A stretch of DNA of 64,000 nt, taken from assembly GCF_000182925.2 (NCBI RefSeq), contig NC_026507.1, forward strand, positions 744,001-808,000, read 5' to 3'. The stretch comes from Neurospora crassa OR74A (lineage: Eukaryota; Ascomycota; Sordariomycetes; Sordariales; Sordariaceae). How positions within the stretch are numbered: position 1 is the stretch's first letter; each line of letters starts with the position of its first letter. Both the position numbers and the translations under genes were made by a program. Below, piece by piece: positions 44,432 to 55,959 of the stretch. The notes under the pieces were generated by a model. That model did no database searches and was not told the DNA's origin. It saw nothing but the letters and a program-made list of their open reading frames with translations.

Positions 44432-46113
44432 CTAGTCAACAAGCCCAAATGCCCTCATAACAGCCATTGGCACCGGTGCGTAGTACATGAGATTATTATG
44501 TCCTGCATCATCACCTGATTAGCTCTCACTTCGAACATCGATTCTGACCCAAGCACAACTTACCACCATAAGGCCACAGCTCCTGCCTAATGCACACCCC
44601 CTCATCTTCCCACGTTGTCACAAACGCCCTCTCACTCTCCTTCCTCACATCTCCCATCCACCTCTCCACCGTCCTCTTCCCCTTTTCCTTCTCCAACAAG
44701 TTCTCCACACAGTTTTCCACCTCCCTCTCCTCCTCCATCCTAATCCTCTCACGCTCATCACCGTGCTCAACCTCCTGCTCACCCGTCCCATGCTGATCTT
44801 CAACCCCCAGATCCGCCTCCACCAATCCCCTCACCGCGCCCCTGAAAAGCTTATCATCTTCGTGGCATGGAATATCCCAGTCGTCTCTGGCGTGAAGAAG
44901 CGTCAGATCCAGCCTCCGGCCGGCCGTCTTAGCAGACTTTGTCAGGCGGGTAAGCCGCTCGGCGCTGGGCCACTTGTCCACGATGCGTGAAATGACTTTG
45001 TCGAGTAGCCAAGGCCAGAAGGAAAGCGGGCGAAGGACGGGGATCCAGCCGGCGATGGCGTAGCCGGAGAGCATGGTGGGGAGGGAGGAGAAGGCGGCTA
45101 CGAGGATGATTCCGGCGAAGTCCATCGGTTCTTCTTCTTCTTCTCTCCTTGCCCGAGTCTCGTGATTGTCGTCTCTGTTAGGTTCAGTTCCAGTTCCATC
45201 ATCCGAAGAGCAACAGCCAGCCTCAAATCCCGCCTCGGAAGAGCAACAATACTCCGCAGCAGCAGCAGCAGCCACCGCCGTCCCTAGACTATGACCCAAC
45301 AACACGATCCTCTCCGGCGGGATACGCGCAACCTGGGTAGCCCAGTCGACTGCCGCTCTGGCATCCAGAATCAGGCCTTGCTCCGTCGGCGAGCCCGTGC
45401 TGAGGCCGAAACCGCGGTAGTCGATGGCCAGGACATGGATCTTGGATGAGACCGAGGTGAGAGCGTGGAAGGAGCGCGGGCGGATGGATTGCGTGATGTG
45501 GCCTGCGTTGCCGTGGAAGTAGAGCACCAGCCTCGCTTCGGGGTCGTCGCGCAGGAGTCTGAAGTTGACGGTGGTGGTGATGTCTGGCACATACCCGCCG
45601 CCGTTGGAAGAGCGGTCTTGGGCGGCTAGGGCGGATTCATGCCGGGCGTAGAGGCCCAGGGGGAGGATGTGCCAGGCGTAAAGGGTTTGGGAGTCGAGGG
45701 TGTGAAGGGGGAAGGGGGTTACTTGGTTTTCTTTTTTTCGGGTGTTTGATTAGTTCTACTTGTTACCTTGGTAGTCACGTAACGATCTTTTTTTGTTTGT
45801 TAAGGATTACTGACTTGCAAATCCCCATCGTTCGGGACGGTTGGGGTTATGTGGTGGCCACCAGAGGGTGTTGATTTTGTGTGAATATACGGCACTTACC
45901 GAAGAAAGATGGGGGACGGTTCGGTTAGCACATTGTGTTTACATTTCTGATTTATGAGATGATGGTTCTGGTAGTATTTTTTCTACGGAAATATGAATTT
46001 TCTTACAATCGTTGAATATACGGAATCGAAACAAGACCGAGAAAAAGAGCGTATATCCCGACGGGGACACCGACGGCGAGGGCCGGAACGAGGTAGGCCG
46101 CCGAAGACGTCAT
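44432..46113 (-). CDS. ABHD12-like alpha/beta hydrolase, membrane-anchored (4 exons)
   Basis: complement(44432..44502, 44564..45730, 45815..45894, 46007..46113), 474 residues. Exon 1 encodes MTSSAAYLVPALAVG and a hydrophobic anchor (VGIYALFLGLVSIPYIQRF). Exon 2 gives AVYSHKINTLWWPPHNPNRP and ERWGFA. Exon 3 opens with KNQVTPFPLHTLD and TLYAWHILPLGLY, family-typical before the hydrolase core. In the core, LYFHGNAG is the oxyanion loop (~135), GHSLGT the nucleophile elbow (Ser ~210), and HARDDWDIP the acid. Exon 4 adds GGHNNLMYYAPV, with the catalytic His (~453), so without the last splice the enzyme would be dead. An acidic insert lies near 235-260 and another (Glu-rich) near 365-405. Probably a lipase or lysophospholipase of internal membranes. 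Confidence 0.9.
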
Positions 46114-47217
46114 GATCCCTTGTCATACATGTGAACGAAGGAGACTAGAATGGGATTGTTGCTGGATGTATTTATGTGTGTGTTTTGTTGCTATTATGGA
46201 CTTGGTAAATGAAAACGCTTTTAATCCATCGTAAAGAGCGAGAGACTCTAAATTCAAGCCGCTTTGTATAGTTTTGTTGCCTTGTTGGTAGCAAAGTTGG
46301 AATGGAATGTTGGTTCCAAGATTCGCCAGAGGAAGAGCTGACGTTGGATGGCAAAGCGGGACTCGGGTTGGGCCCAGTTAGAAGCAGGATCACCGAGGTT
46401 AGGGTTATCCGTGTAGCTCTCACCCAATCCTGCCGTCGCACTGCTAAGGAGCATAATACACTGGGTCCAGGGCGCTTGAGGCTTAATCGCCGTCCCACCC
46501 ATTGCACAGTCAGCCGCAATTCCCGTGTTGGGCTTACTCACTATCAGCGTCTATCAAGCGTTGCCCGCCAATGGCTTTCCACTCATCCATCTCGGCATGT
46601 TCTGTCGCATGAGCATGGATGCGCAACACGCATTTTCTCTGAATGTCAATGACGAGATGATATGGTCATACGTTTTGAAGCTTGGGTAGACCGGTCCTCA
46701 TGTCTTTTCCTCAAATTTAATCAGACACGGCGGAGACACGAGGTGCAGCACCTGCCCGACGAAGGAAAGCTGGACGACCAAGGGTAAATAAACTTGGAGG
46801 GGACCTCATTCGACCCCGAACCAATCACAAGGCCGCCAGCCTTTTATTACCCTATCCAGGATCAGTGTCCGCGTCGTCTCCCGTTTGCTAGGTAGTGTAC
46901 GTAGCTAGGTACCTCTAGAATTGAGGATGGTAGGCCGATGGTACATAGTGTAGTGTAGTGTAGAGTAGTGTAGAGCGGAGGACAGGCCGGCCATTCGGAC
47001 CATTTACCTACACTAGGCGGAGAGGGGGAAGGGAGTGCGTGCTCATTCCCTTCCCGTCACAGGCACATGAGAGAGAGGAGACGGGCGGGACTGGAACGAG
47101 CCCCATCCTATTATTTCTTCCACTTCCGTCTTATCCATCTCTTCACTGTACATACACTCCATCCTTCACCTTCACAACGAACTCTCATTACGGCTGAGTC
47201 GCAACACGCTCACTCGT

Positions 47218-47250
47218 CCACCACCACCACCACCACCACCACCACCACCA
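47218..47250 (+). repeat. (CCA)11 microsatellite
   Basis: Eleven CCA units, followed by imperfect CCT/CCA. It lies in the probable 5' leader or promoter of SWC3. Confidence 0.9.
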
Positions 47251-47580
47251 CCTCCACCACCACCCACACGTCCACACACGCAGCCGCGATCGTCGTCATC
47301 TCCATATTTGGACACCCATCCCCGTCACGTCGGACACGTTCCCTCCTTTTTTGCTTCTTATTCAACCGACACCTCCCATTTGGCACCTATCTCTTTTTGT
47401 TCATAATCCCATTTTTCTCCTTCGCGATTGATACCCCCCCCCTCTACCTCCCAAGACACACGTCATTTTACGCCCTTGATACCACATCCAATATTCACCT
47501 TCCCTCGACATTCGCGATTGTCTAGGTCCCGATGCCGATTGCGTAGTGCACCACTCTCACTTCCACATCACGACGAGAAA

Positions 47581-47610
47581 CGTACCGTACCGTACCGTAC
47601 CGTACCGTAC
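47581..47610 (+). repeat. (CGTAC)6 tandem repeat
   Basis: Six perfect pentanucleotides ending 26 nt before the SWC3 ATG, followed by GGGTC-GGGTC. Almost certainly in the mRNA leader. Confidence 0.9.
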
Positions 47611-47635
47611 CGGGTCGGGTCGCGTGCGTGAAGCC

Positions 47636-50266
47636 ATGACTACGGAAAAGAAGCGCAAGCTACCTCCTCGTGCCGCGGCGAGGTCTGAGCAGGCCGCCAA
47701 GCGAAGACAAACCGACACGCCTCCGACCTCGAGAAAGTCTTCCACCCCAGCGCCCGCGCCCCAAAAGGAGCCCGAGCCAGAGCCCACTGTGGAGGAGCCA
47801 CCCAAGCAGACATTGCCCAGCTCCGTCACAGCAGGGAAGCCGCTTCCTACCGTCGAGGAACCGCAGCCGGAAGACCTTTCGACCAAGGACTATCAGACTC
47901 TGCAAGAAAGGTGTGCAGCCCTCTTCAAACCCCCGCGCGTTCATGCGCTTTGGCTGAATCTAACATGACCACTTCGCAGCGGCGTTCTCCACGAGTCCTT
48001 TGTCCGATCGCGTAACCAATGGATGACCGAGCAAATATTCGAAAAGTACTGGACGAAGCCGATAAAGAAGAGGGGTGCCGTCATCGAGGAACCCAACAAT
48101 CCTCCCAAGGACAGCATGGTCAAGCTGGGCCAGGTGACAATCACGGTTGAGCCACATGTCTTCGAGGCGACAATGTTCGCAGTCAAGGACCCCAACCCCC
48201 CTCCGCCAAAACCGCCAACCGAGAAGCGACCGATCCTCGAATACGGACCTCCGAATGGGGTCATGCCGCCTCCTCCTACACCCAAGCCCAAGTCAGTGGC
48301 GGCCTCAACCTCGTCAACACCTACGCCAGCTGCATCAGACGCCAAGAAACCGACCACAACAGAGGCAGATCCAAAGGTCACCTCTCAGACAACACAACAA
48401 GCGGAGGCCAAGCCTCAAACACCAGGCAAGCTAGCAGTACACCCGACGTCACAGACACAGCCGACCAAACAACCATCCGCGCAAAGTGCTCCTAGTCCAG
48501 CTGCTGCGGCCCCATCCACGCTCGCGAAGCCCGCTGGAACGCCTAGAGGCATCGAATCACTTCTTTCACCATCTCCGTCCTTGGCGGCTCCGCGGGCCCC
48601 AACCACAGCACCAGCTGCTGGTGCGCAACCACCCCGACCAGTGCCCGTCCCACCAACCGTTCCACCAAGTGCTGCGACTCCGGCCACCCCCTCAATACCA
48701 TCTGGTGTCCCCCCCAGACCAGCAACAGGGGCTCCAGCAGCTCCAGCAGCTCCTGCCACGCCAAGAACCACTGCCAATGGCGCCGCACCAGCCAAGCCAG
48801 CTGCGGGGGCAGATCCAATCATTCTCATGCTAGCCGAGAAGGCTGGCGAAGACCCCCAACTCCGAGATCTCATGAAGCGGGTGGCCCAGGGAGAGGCCTC
48901 CAAGCAGGAACTCGAGCGATTCCAGGGTATCATTGACGCCATCACGTCAGAGAGCAAACGGCAAAGCAACATTCCGGCGCCACCAGCTGCAGATAAGTTG
49001 TTTGTCGATGGAAAAACGGTCCAGTACTTTGCGGATGAGGTAGCTGCAATACTTGACATTGTTCTAGCATCCAACCCTAAGCAAAAATCATCTACTTTAC
49101 AGCCGCCCAAAGACAGCGATGCTCTCCTGGTCTCGTTAGTAAAGATGGCCCTGGACGATGAAAAGACGAAGGAAATGGTCCGGCGTATAGCCCACAATAA
49201 GCCTCAACCCACCGATGCCACGGATCTTAAGGCGATTCTGGACCTCGCGCATTCTAACCTTGTCACTAAAAAGACTCAACAGCAACGACGCCAATCAACG
49301 GTTTCGGCAGCGGGATCTTCGAAACAAACCAACGGCGCGAGCAATGGGACTGATGGCGGTACAGGAACGACCTCACAGGCCAACGCTGCTGAGGAGAAGA
49401 AGACGACGGAGAAGGCCGAAAAGGCCACAAAGGAGAAAGGAGAGAAAGCCGACAAGTCATCGGCCCAACAGGCGCTTCGTTCAAAGGGCCCCCCGCCGCC
49501 GCCCAAACAACCTGATTATTCGGCCATCGTATTCGAGTTTGCGGGAGGAAACGGTGATCGGTACCTCTTTCCGAAGTTCAGCATTCTGGATTATCAGACT
49601 ATTCCCAGTAGCAGCGCTAGCAGTACCCAAGGACAGCAACAACAACAACAGCAGCAACAGCAGGTGGTGGCGTCATTCCTTATCATCAGGAGGGGAAGCA
49701 AAGCAGTATATCCGATGGCGGACCCGGAGCTTGATTACTACCAGCCCATAACTATAAGGTTGTTTACGGCGGCTCCCAGTGGCAAACATGTGCTGGATAA
49801 TTTGGCAAGAGTAGTGGCGCCGGAGGAAGAGGTCAAGAGGTACATGGACGATATCATGGATACCATGCAACGAAGCGAATACGTTCTACTGGCCATGAGG
49901 CTGCCCAGACCCACCGAGACGGCAGAGAACGGCGAAGGAGAAGGAGATAAGGCGCAGGACGGGGCCGGCGCGGCCGGGTCTGGAAAGGGACAACACGCGA
50001 AGGAGAAAGACAAGGACAAGGAGGTGGTGATGATTGATGCTCCATCAAGAGCGGAGGAAGCGGCGGCGGCGGAACTGAAAGCGCCAAAGGCGGCAAGGAC
50101 GGGGGGAGTGTTGTGGACGACGGCAAACAAGCAGATACCCAAGCCGGAGATTAGGGAGCTTCCACCGAGGCGGAATGCTAGAATCATGATGGAGACCGCG
50201 GAAGATGAGCAGTATCAGAGCTTCATTCAGACGGTCACCCGGAAGGATAAGGAGGTGGTCAGGTGA
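47636..50266 (+). CDS. SWC3: SWR1-complex subunit SWC3 (2 exons)
   Basis: join(47636..47910, 47980..50266), 853 residues. A subunit of the SWR1 remodeller, which swaps H2A.Z into nucleosomes; nuclear. Start MTTEKKRKLPPRAAA. The 69-nt intron (GTGTGC..TCGCAG) restores KDYQTLQE-SGVLHESFVRSR. The family domain follows at ~90-165: QWMTEQIFEKYWTKP, NPPKDSMVKLGQ, TVEPHVFEATMFAVKD. The rest is mostly Pro/Ala/Thr-rich and disordered, with short ordered parts (DPIILMLAEKAGEDPQLRDL; KPETR-type helices near 350-410; YSAIVFEFAGGNGDRYLFPK near 500) and a Gln tract. The C-terminus PPRRNARIMMETAEDEQY resembles a nucleosome-facing tail. Much longer than the yeast protein owing to the low-complexity insertions. 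Confidence 0.9.
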
Positions 50267-51050
50267 TTGTTTTTTTCCTGGAGGAGCGCTGTATCATGTA
50301 GATAGTTTTGTCTGTCTGTCTCTGCCAGGAGTTGACTTTTACTTGGCCGTGTTTACTAGGTATGAAAGGTTGCCTAGTAATGGTGTTGACAAGGGCAAAC
50401 GAAAGGGAGGTTATCACGGTGCAGCGCTCTCTTCTACATACTCTATCAGCTGAAAGTACTTGTACTTCAGCCACGTGCGCAAATGAATAGACGATGAGGT
50501 ATCTCTACCTACCTAGGTACCCGTCCTGGACTGCAAGGTCCTGGTCGAATGTAACCTGAACAAAAGGAACCTCTTGCCGGCCGGAGACCTGACCTTGGCC
50601 GCGAATAGCCTAGCGGCTTATTCCAGTGCTTGGCAGCAGCAGCAGCACACTCCCCTGCCGTCCAGTGTCCTCAACCAACCGGGGGTGGAGGTGTGACCGT
50701 CCGTGCTTCCAAGTCCACCCACTCACTGTCCAGTTGTGGGCCGTGCAGCTCTCTTTCCGCCTCACGACCCGCGGTGCTGCTGCTGCAAGTCTGCAACTGA
50801 ACACTCACAGCGAGTCGACGCCTCAAAAGTCGGTCCATTTCCCACCACATCATCCATCGGCTCGAGGCCAGCCAATCTTCCTTTTCTCACCTACAAATAT
50901 AATCCCACATCTCGCGACCTACGGCCATCTCTCCCTTCCTCTCTCCTTTTCCATCTCTCGCCCACACCTCGACACAACGCGCGACCGCCGGTAGTACGAC
51001 TGTACGACACCCCTGTCGCTCGCCGCTCTCTTTCAGATAAATTATTCAGA
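50267..51050. promoter_or_regulatory. SWC3 3' flank and SPT5 promoter
   Basis: Contains CTACCTACCTAGGTACC (50505-50521) and a CT-rich leader before ATG 51051. No gene supported. Confidence 0.45.
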
Positions 51051-54000
51051 ATGGCGTCAAACAGCTGGCAGTTCGCCGGCGCCGACGACGAGTCCGACGA
51101 TGACAACTTCAACCCCGCCCCCGCCGACATGTCGGACGAGGAGAACAACGACAACGACGAAGAGACCACGCACAACCACCGCCCCGCTGGTAAGACCGTG
51201 AGGCAGGCTAGTAGCCCGGTACCAGACGAAGAAGAGGAAGAGGAGGAACATGACGAAGAGGAAGACGCGCGCCCGGCCAAGCGATCGCGTCGAGATCACC
51301 ACGACGATGACGAGGATGAAGAGCAAGATGAAGAGGAGAACGAGGAGATAGATGAGGAGGAAGAGGAGGACGAAGAGGAAGAGGAAGATGAGGAAGACGA
51401 GGATGATGTTCATGGTGTAAGTCCGGATCCCAATAATGTCCCTCCACACTTCAATTCTGCAGCACCATCCCATCCACACTTGCCAGAAAAAAACAACAAA
51501 AGACAAGTCCCGGTGCAGATGACCCGCCAAACCTACCCGTGTCGCCACATCGGGGACCTAGCTAACCCGCTGTCTTTTGTCCGCAGGGCAATCGTCGCAA
51601 GCGTCGCAACAAGGACCGTAGAGCTGCCTTCTTCGATATCGAAGCCGAAGTTGACGACGAAGACGAGGGAGAAGACGAAGTCGGCGACGGTGAAGAGATA
51701 GAGGACTTCATCGACAATGCCCACCCTGACGATATTGCCGACAGCGGCCGCCTTAACGATGACAGAAGACACCGCGAGCTCGACCGCCGCCGAGAGATGG
51801 AGGCCAGCCTCGACGCTGAGAAACAGGCAGAGATCCTGCGTGAGCGCTACGGCAAGCGCGCCCCGGCTAGAGGTTACGGAGACATGGCCATTGTGCCCCG
51901 TCGCTTGCTTCTTCCCAGTGTCGAGGACCCCAGCATTTGGGCCGTCAGGTGTAAAGAAGGAAAGGAGCGTGAGGTCATCTTCTCGATTATGCGTCGTATC
52001 GAAGAGCGAATGGGCACCAAGAACGAGGTCCCCATCACGGCTGCTTTCGAACGTGGTGGTATCAACTCGGTCATGAAGGGATACATCTACGTTGAGGCTC
52101 AAAGACAGAACGATATTCTCGTGGCTCTCGATGGCATTCTCAACGTTTATCCCAGGAGCAACATGCACCTCGTCGAGATCAAGGACATGCCCGACCTCCT
52201 GCGTGTCATCAAGACGCCTAACCTGGAGCCCGGCGCTTGGGTTCGTCTCAAGAAGCCGGCCAAGCACGCCGGTGATCTTGCTCAGGTTATCGACGTTACA
52301 GAAAACGGCCTCGAGGCCAGAGTCCGTTTCATTCCCAGACTCGACTACGGTGTCAGGGATGACCCCGTCTTCCAGGCCGATGGCAAGCGCAAGCGCCCCG
52401 GTGTGCCCGGCCCTCGTCCTCCCCAGCGTCTGTTCAGTGAAGCCGAGGCGCGCAAGAGACACCCCCGTTACCTCCAGGGGAACCCGCAGACCAACAGCTG
52501 GAACTACAACGGCGATGATTTCGAGAACGGTTTCCAGGTGAAAGACATCAAGATCCAGCAGCTCGAGGTCAAGAATGTCAACCCTACGTTGGAGGAGGTT
52601 ACCAAGTTCGCCAGTGGAGCCGAGGACGGTACAGAGAACCTCGATCTTAAGGCTCTTGCTGCTACTCTCAAGGATAGCGCTAAGAGTGTTGCGTACGTCC
52701 CTGGTGATATTATCGAGGTGTATGAGGGCGAGCAGCAGGGTGTCATCGGCAAGGCCACCAATGTTCAAGGCGACATCGTCACATTGCAGGTTACCGAGGG
52801 TGATCTTGCTGGCCGGACCATCGACGTCCCCAACAAGGGTCTGCGCAAGAGGTTCAGGATTGGTGACCACGTCAAGGTCATTGGTGGCAGCCGGTTCCGT
52901 GACGAAGTTGGTATGGTTGTCAAGATCGTGGACGACAGAGTCACCCTCCTCACAGACCAGACCAACACGGAGATCACCGTGTTCAGCAAAGACCTCCGTG
53001 AGGCATCTGATATTGGTGGCCAAGGCTCTCTTGGACAGTACTCCCTCTTGGATCTTGTGCAGTTGGATGCCACGACTGTCGGCTGCATCGTTAAGGTTGA
53101 TCGCGAGTCAGTCGTGGTGCTAGACCAGAACGGCGATACCAAACAGGTCCAGCCGTCGCAAATCACCAACAAGCTCCCCAAGAGGAAGTTCGCTGTGGCT
53201 GCTGACCGCAACGGCTCCGAAATCAGGCTGGACGACGTGGTCCGTGAATATGGTGGCCAGCAACGCCAGGGCAAGATCATTCACATTCATCGCTCTTACA
53301 TTTTCCTTCACACCACGACCACCAACGAGAATGCTGGTGTTTTCGTCACTCGGGCTAACAGCGTCACCACGGTCGCGGCCAAGGGTGGTCGCAACACTGC
53401 TACTGCGGGCCCAGATCTCAGTGCGATGAACCCAGCCCTGAAGCGGAACCCCACTGCTAGCGGCAAGCAAATGCCAGCTCCGCGAACCTTCGGACCTGAT
53501 CGGGCCATTAACCAAACCGTGGTTATTAGACGCGGTGGTTACAAGGGCTTGCTCGGAATCGTCAAGGACACAACGGACACTCATGCTCGTGTGGAGCTGC
53601 ACTCTAGGGGAAAGATTATCACCATTCCCAAGGCTGATTTGAGCTTCAAGGACAAGGTCACTGGCAAGACCATTGACATCAACCAGCGCGGTGGCAGCCG
53701 TGGTGGCTTTGGTGGAGGAGGACGTGGTGGCGGCGAGTTTGGAAGCAGGACCCCTATGGCTTCGGGCGGATCGGATCGTACACCGGCTTGGGGCTCTTCT
53801 CGATGTAAGTTTTCTGTTGTCATGTTTTATCATCACTATTTGCCTGAAGCTAACATTGTCACTAGCCACAGCCCGTACCCCTGCCTGGAACCGCGACGCT
53901 GGCGGCTCGCGTACACCGGCCTGGAACGACGGCTCCCGTACCGTCAATCCCTACGACGGCAGCCGCACTCCTTACGGTGGTGCTACCGCCTACGGTGGCA

Positions 54001-54446
54001 TCGGATCCCGCACTCCGGCGTGGCACTCGGGTTCTCGCACCCCCGCCCCCGACAGCTTCGGCCACGGCTCCAAAACACCAGCCTGGTCGGCCGGCTCCGA
54101 CAGCTGGGGCTCCAAAACGCCCGGTTACGGTGCCTCTGCTCCTACGCCTGGGGCTAGCGGCGATGCCTGGGGCTACACGCCCGGCGCTTCAGGCGGCGGT
54201 AACTCATCCTCAGCTTACGATGCGCCCACGCCCGGTGGCGGTCTAAGCGCGCCCACTCCCGGCGCGGCACTCAACGCTCCTACACCTGGGGCGTACTCGG
54301 CTCCGACGCCGGCTGCTGTCAGCGCGCCCACTCCTGGGGCCTGGCAGGGTGGCTGGGGAAGTGGCGGTGATGCTGTAAGTGCGCCGACACCGGGTGCCCT
54401 GGGTGCCCCTACGCCGGGAGCACCGGGCTATGCGGATGATGATTAG
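51051..54446 (+). CDS. SPT5: Transcription elongation factor SPT5 (3 exons)
   Basis: join(51051..51416, 51587..53804, 53866..54446), 1054 residues. Partner of SPT4 on RNA polymerase II. The acidic N-terminus (~120 residues, long Asp/Glu runs) is followed after intron 1 by a basic patch [13 protein letters not shown]. The NGN domain starts at [17 protein letters not shown] (~236). KOW domains follow: [55 protein letters not shown], and the last [20 protein letters not shown] Gly/Arg-rich linker leads to the C-terminal repeat region of SRTPAW-type and then SAPTPGA-type units, targets of CDK kinases in this family. The second intron (53805-53865) could also end six bases later (CCACAG), removing two residues. 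Confidence 0.96.
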
Positions 54447-55959
54447 AGACCAAATTCCGTGATGAGTCCTAGGGTGTAGGAGGATGTGATTTAAGCTTTC
54501 ACGTTTGTTGTCCGGCGTCTAGATTTTTTGTACGTTAGTTGGGGTCTTCTGGGTGTCAGTCATTTGCAAGACGGAAAAGTCAGGAGCGCAAGGGATCCAG
54601 TGGAAAATGAGGATACAAAGGAAGCATGACATGGGTATGATGCAGTGCAAATGGAAGCAAATCGAGGAATAAATTAGCGGAAAAGGCGGTTTCCTCAGCT
54701 TGGTGTTTGTTCTTCCGTGACTTGAGCAGGATATTCATCGCTTAAGCATCAGCCTTGTCTGAGATACCCTTGATGTCTTCACACGTTGTCCGTCCCTCGC
54801 TGTCTACTACTCCTACGTAATTTCTTGGGCTCAAATATCTATGCATGGAATGATCGAGACCCATCCTATGAAGTATAATTCTTTTACTTTCTCTTATAAA
54901 GTCGAGGCAGTTAAATTGCTGGAACGTCGAAATGTGTCCATGTTCTTTGTTACTTTGATGATGATGAATGCTGAATCAGGGGTTAGGGTTAGCGTACCGT
55001 TTGCCGCCGCCAAGCACAGACCTGTGTTGTTCTCCCTCGCAGCTTCATCCGTGCATCGACATCCATCTCCACTCTCCAACATCAACACCACACACAAAGC
55101 TGGAGAGAATCCAATTGTCAGCCCACAACACTCGCGACTTATTTGATTCCTTGACTTCCTGTTCCTTTTTCTTTCAATCTCTTACTTCAGCTGCCATGAA
55201 GCCATGGGGTCCAGTCAGCAATTGGCCGGGGCCTGAAAGAGAGACAGACAAGTTGTCCCCTTCGGTCACAGTCCACTGACTGATGTGAGGACGACGACGT
55301 TCCCGTCGCAACGAGAACTCGACACAATGATGGCTTTGTTCTCTCCCCTTGCCGACGGATTGGTCAAGTGTCGATTGCCCATTCCGGAGCAAACAAAACA
55401 CGCTGGGTTGTCAATGCTTGGTTCGAGCTGCCAGCCTGTTTCTTTGTCTCCCAGCTTCACAATGTTCGCATGCAGCAACTCCAGCTCTCCCTCGAAGGTT
55501 CCCGTCCTTGACTTTGGACAAAGAAGATTACCTCTAGCTAAAGCATGACCCACAGAAACCACCAGCAGTACAGCTTACCCTTCAATGGGCCACCCACTTC
55601 CACTAACGCAAACGCAAACGCAAACACCTTTACTTGTATTCGAAGGGGGCCAAAGGAAGCAAGCGGAAGAATAATGCCCTCGTTTGTCTCTTTGTCCGAT
55701 GTGATGCCTTGAAATGGTTGTTTACCCCCTACAATCACCATTCCCTCTCAATGTCCTTCTCTTCCTTTTTCTCTCTTCTTTTCTTCCTCCATTCGTCGAT
55801 TAAGCTGTACGCCGTTCATAAACAAACCTCATCGTTGATCAACAGCAACAGCAACAAGTAAACAAATCATCAAAAGTTGTTAGTGCGGACTGACCAGGCT
55901 CATCTACAACATCTGTAGAAGACCTAGTCCGAACCCAAACGAGTGCGGGAACGACCATC
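54447..55959. other. Intergenic: SPT5 3' flank and promoter of the giant gene
   Basis: Contains (CGCAAA)n near 55607-55626 and TTAGGGTTAG near 54981. The last 200 bp is CT-rich leader sequence. No gene supported. Confidence 0.5.

Larger units (their letters stand above)
46114..47635. promoter_or_regulatory. Divergent upstream region of the ABHD12-like gene and SWC3
   Basis: Holds GTAGCTAGGTACCTCTAG (46901-46918), a GTGTA-GTGTA-GTGTA run (46947-46975), a (CCA)n tract (47218-47250) and a (CGTAC)6 tract (47581-47610) directly before the SWC3 start. No gene supported. Confidence 0.45.

Noticed and set aside
51533-53023. Long minus-strand frame (about 500 codons) opposite SPT5
   Set aside because: It lies entirely antisense to well-supported SPT5 exons and reads as the Asp/Leu/Val-rich mirror of a biased coding strand, with no motif.
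54976-54991. TTAGGGTTAG resembling telomere repeat
   Set aside because: Only one and a half units, inside an ordinary intergenic region between housekeeping-type genes; not a telomere or a convincing interstitial array.
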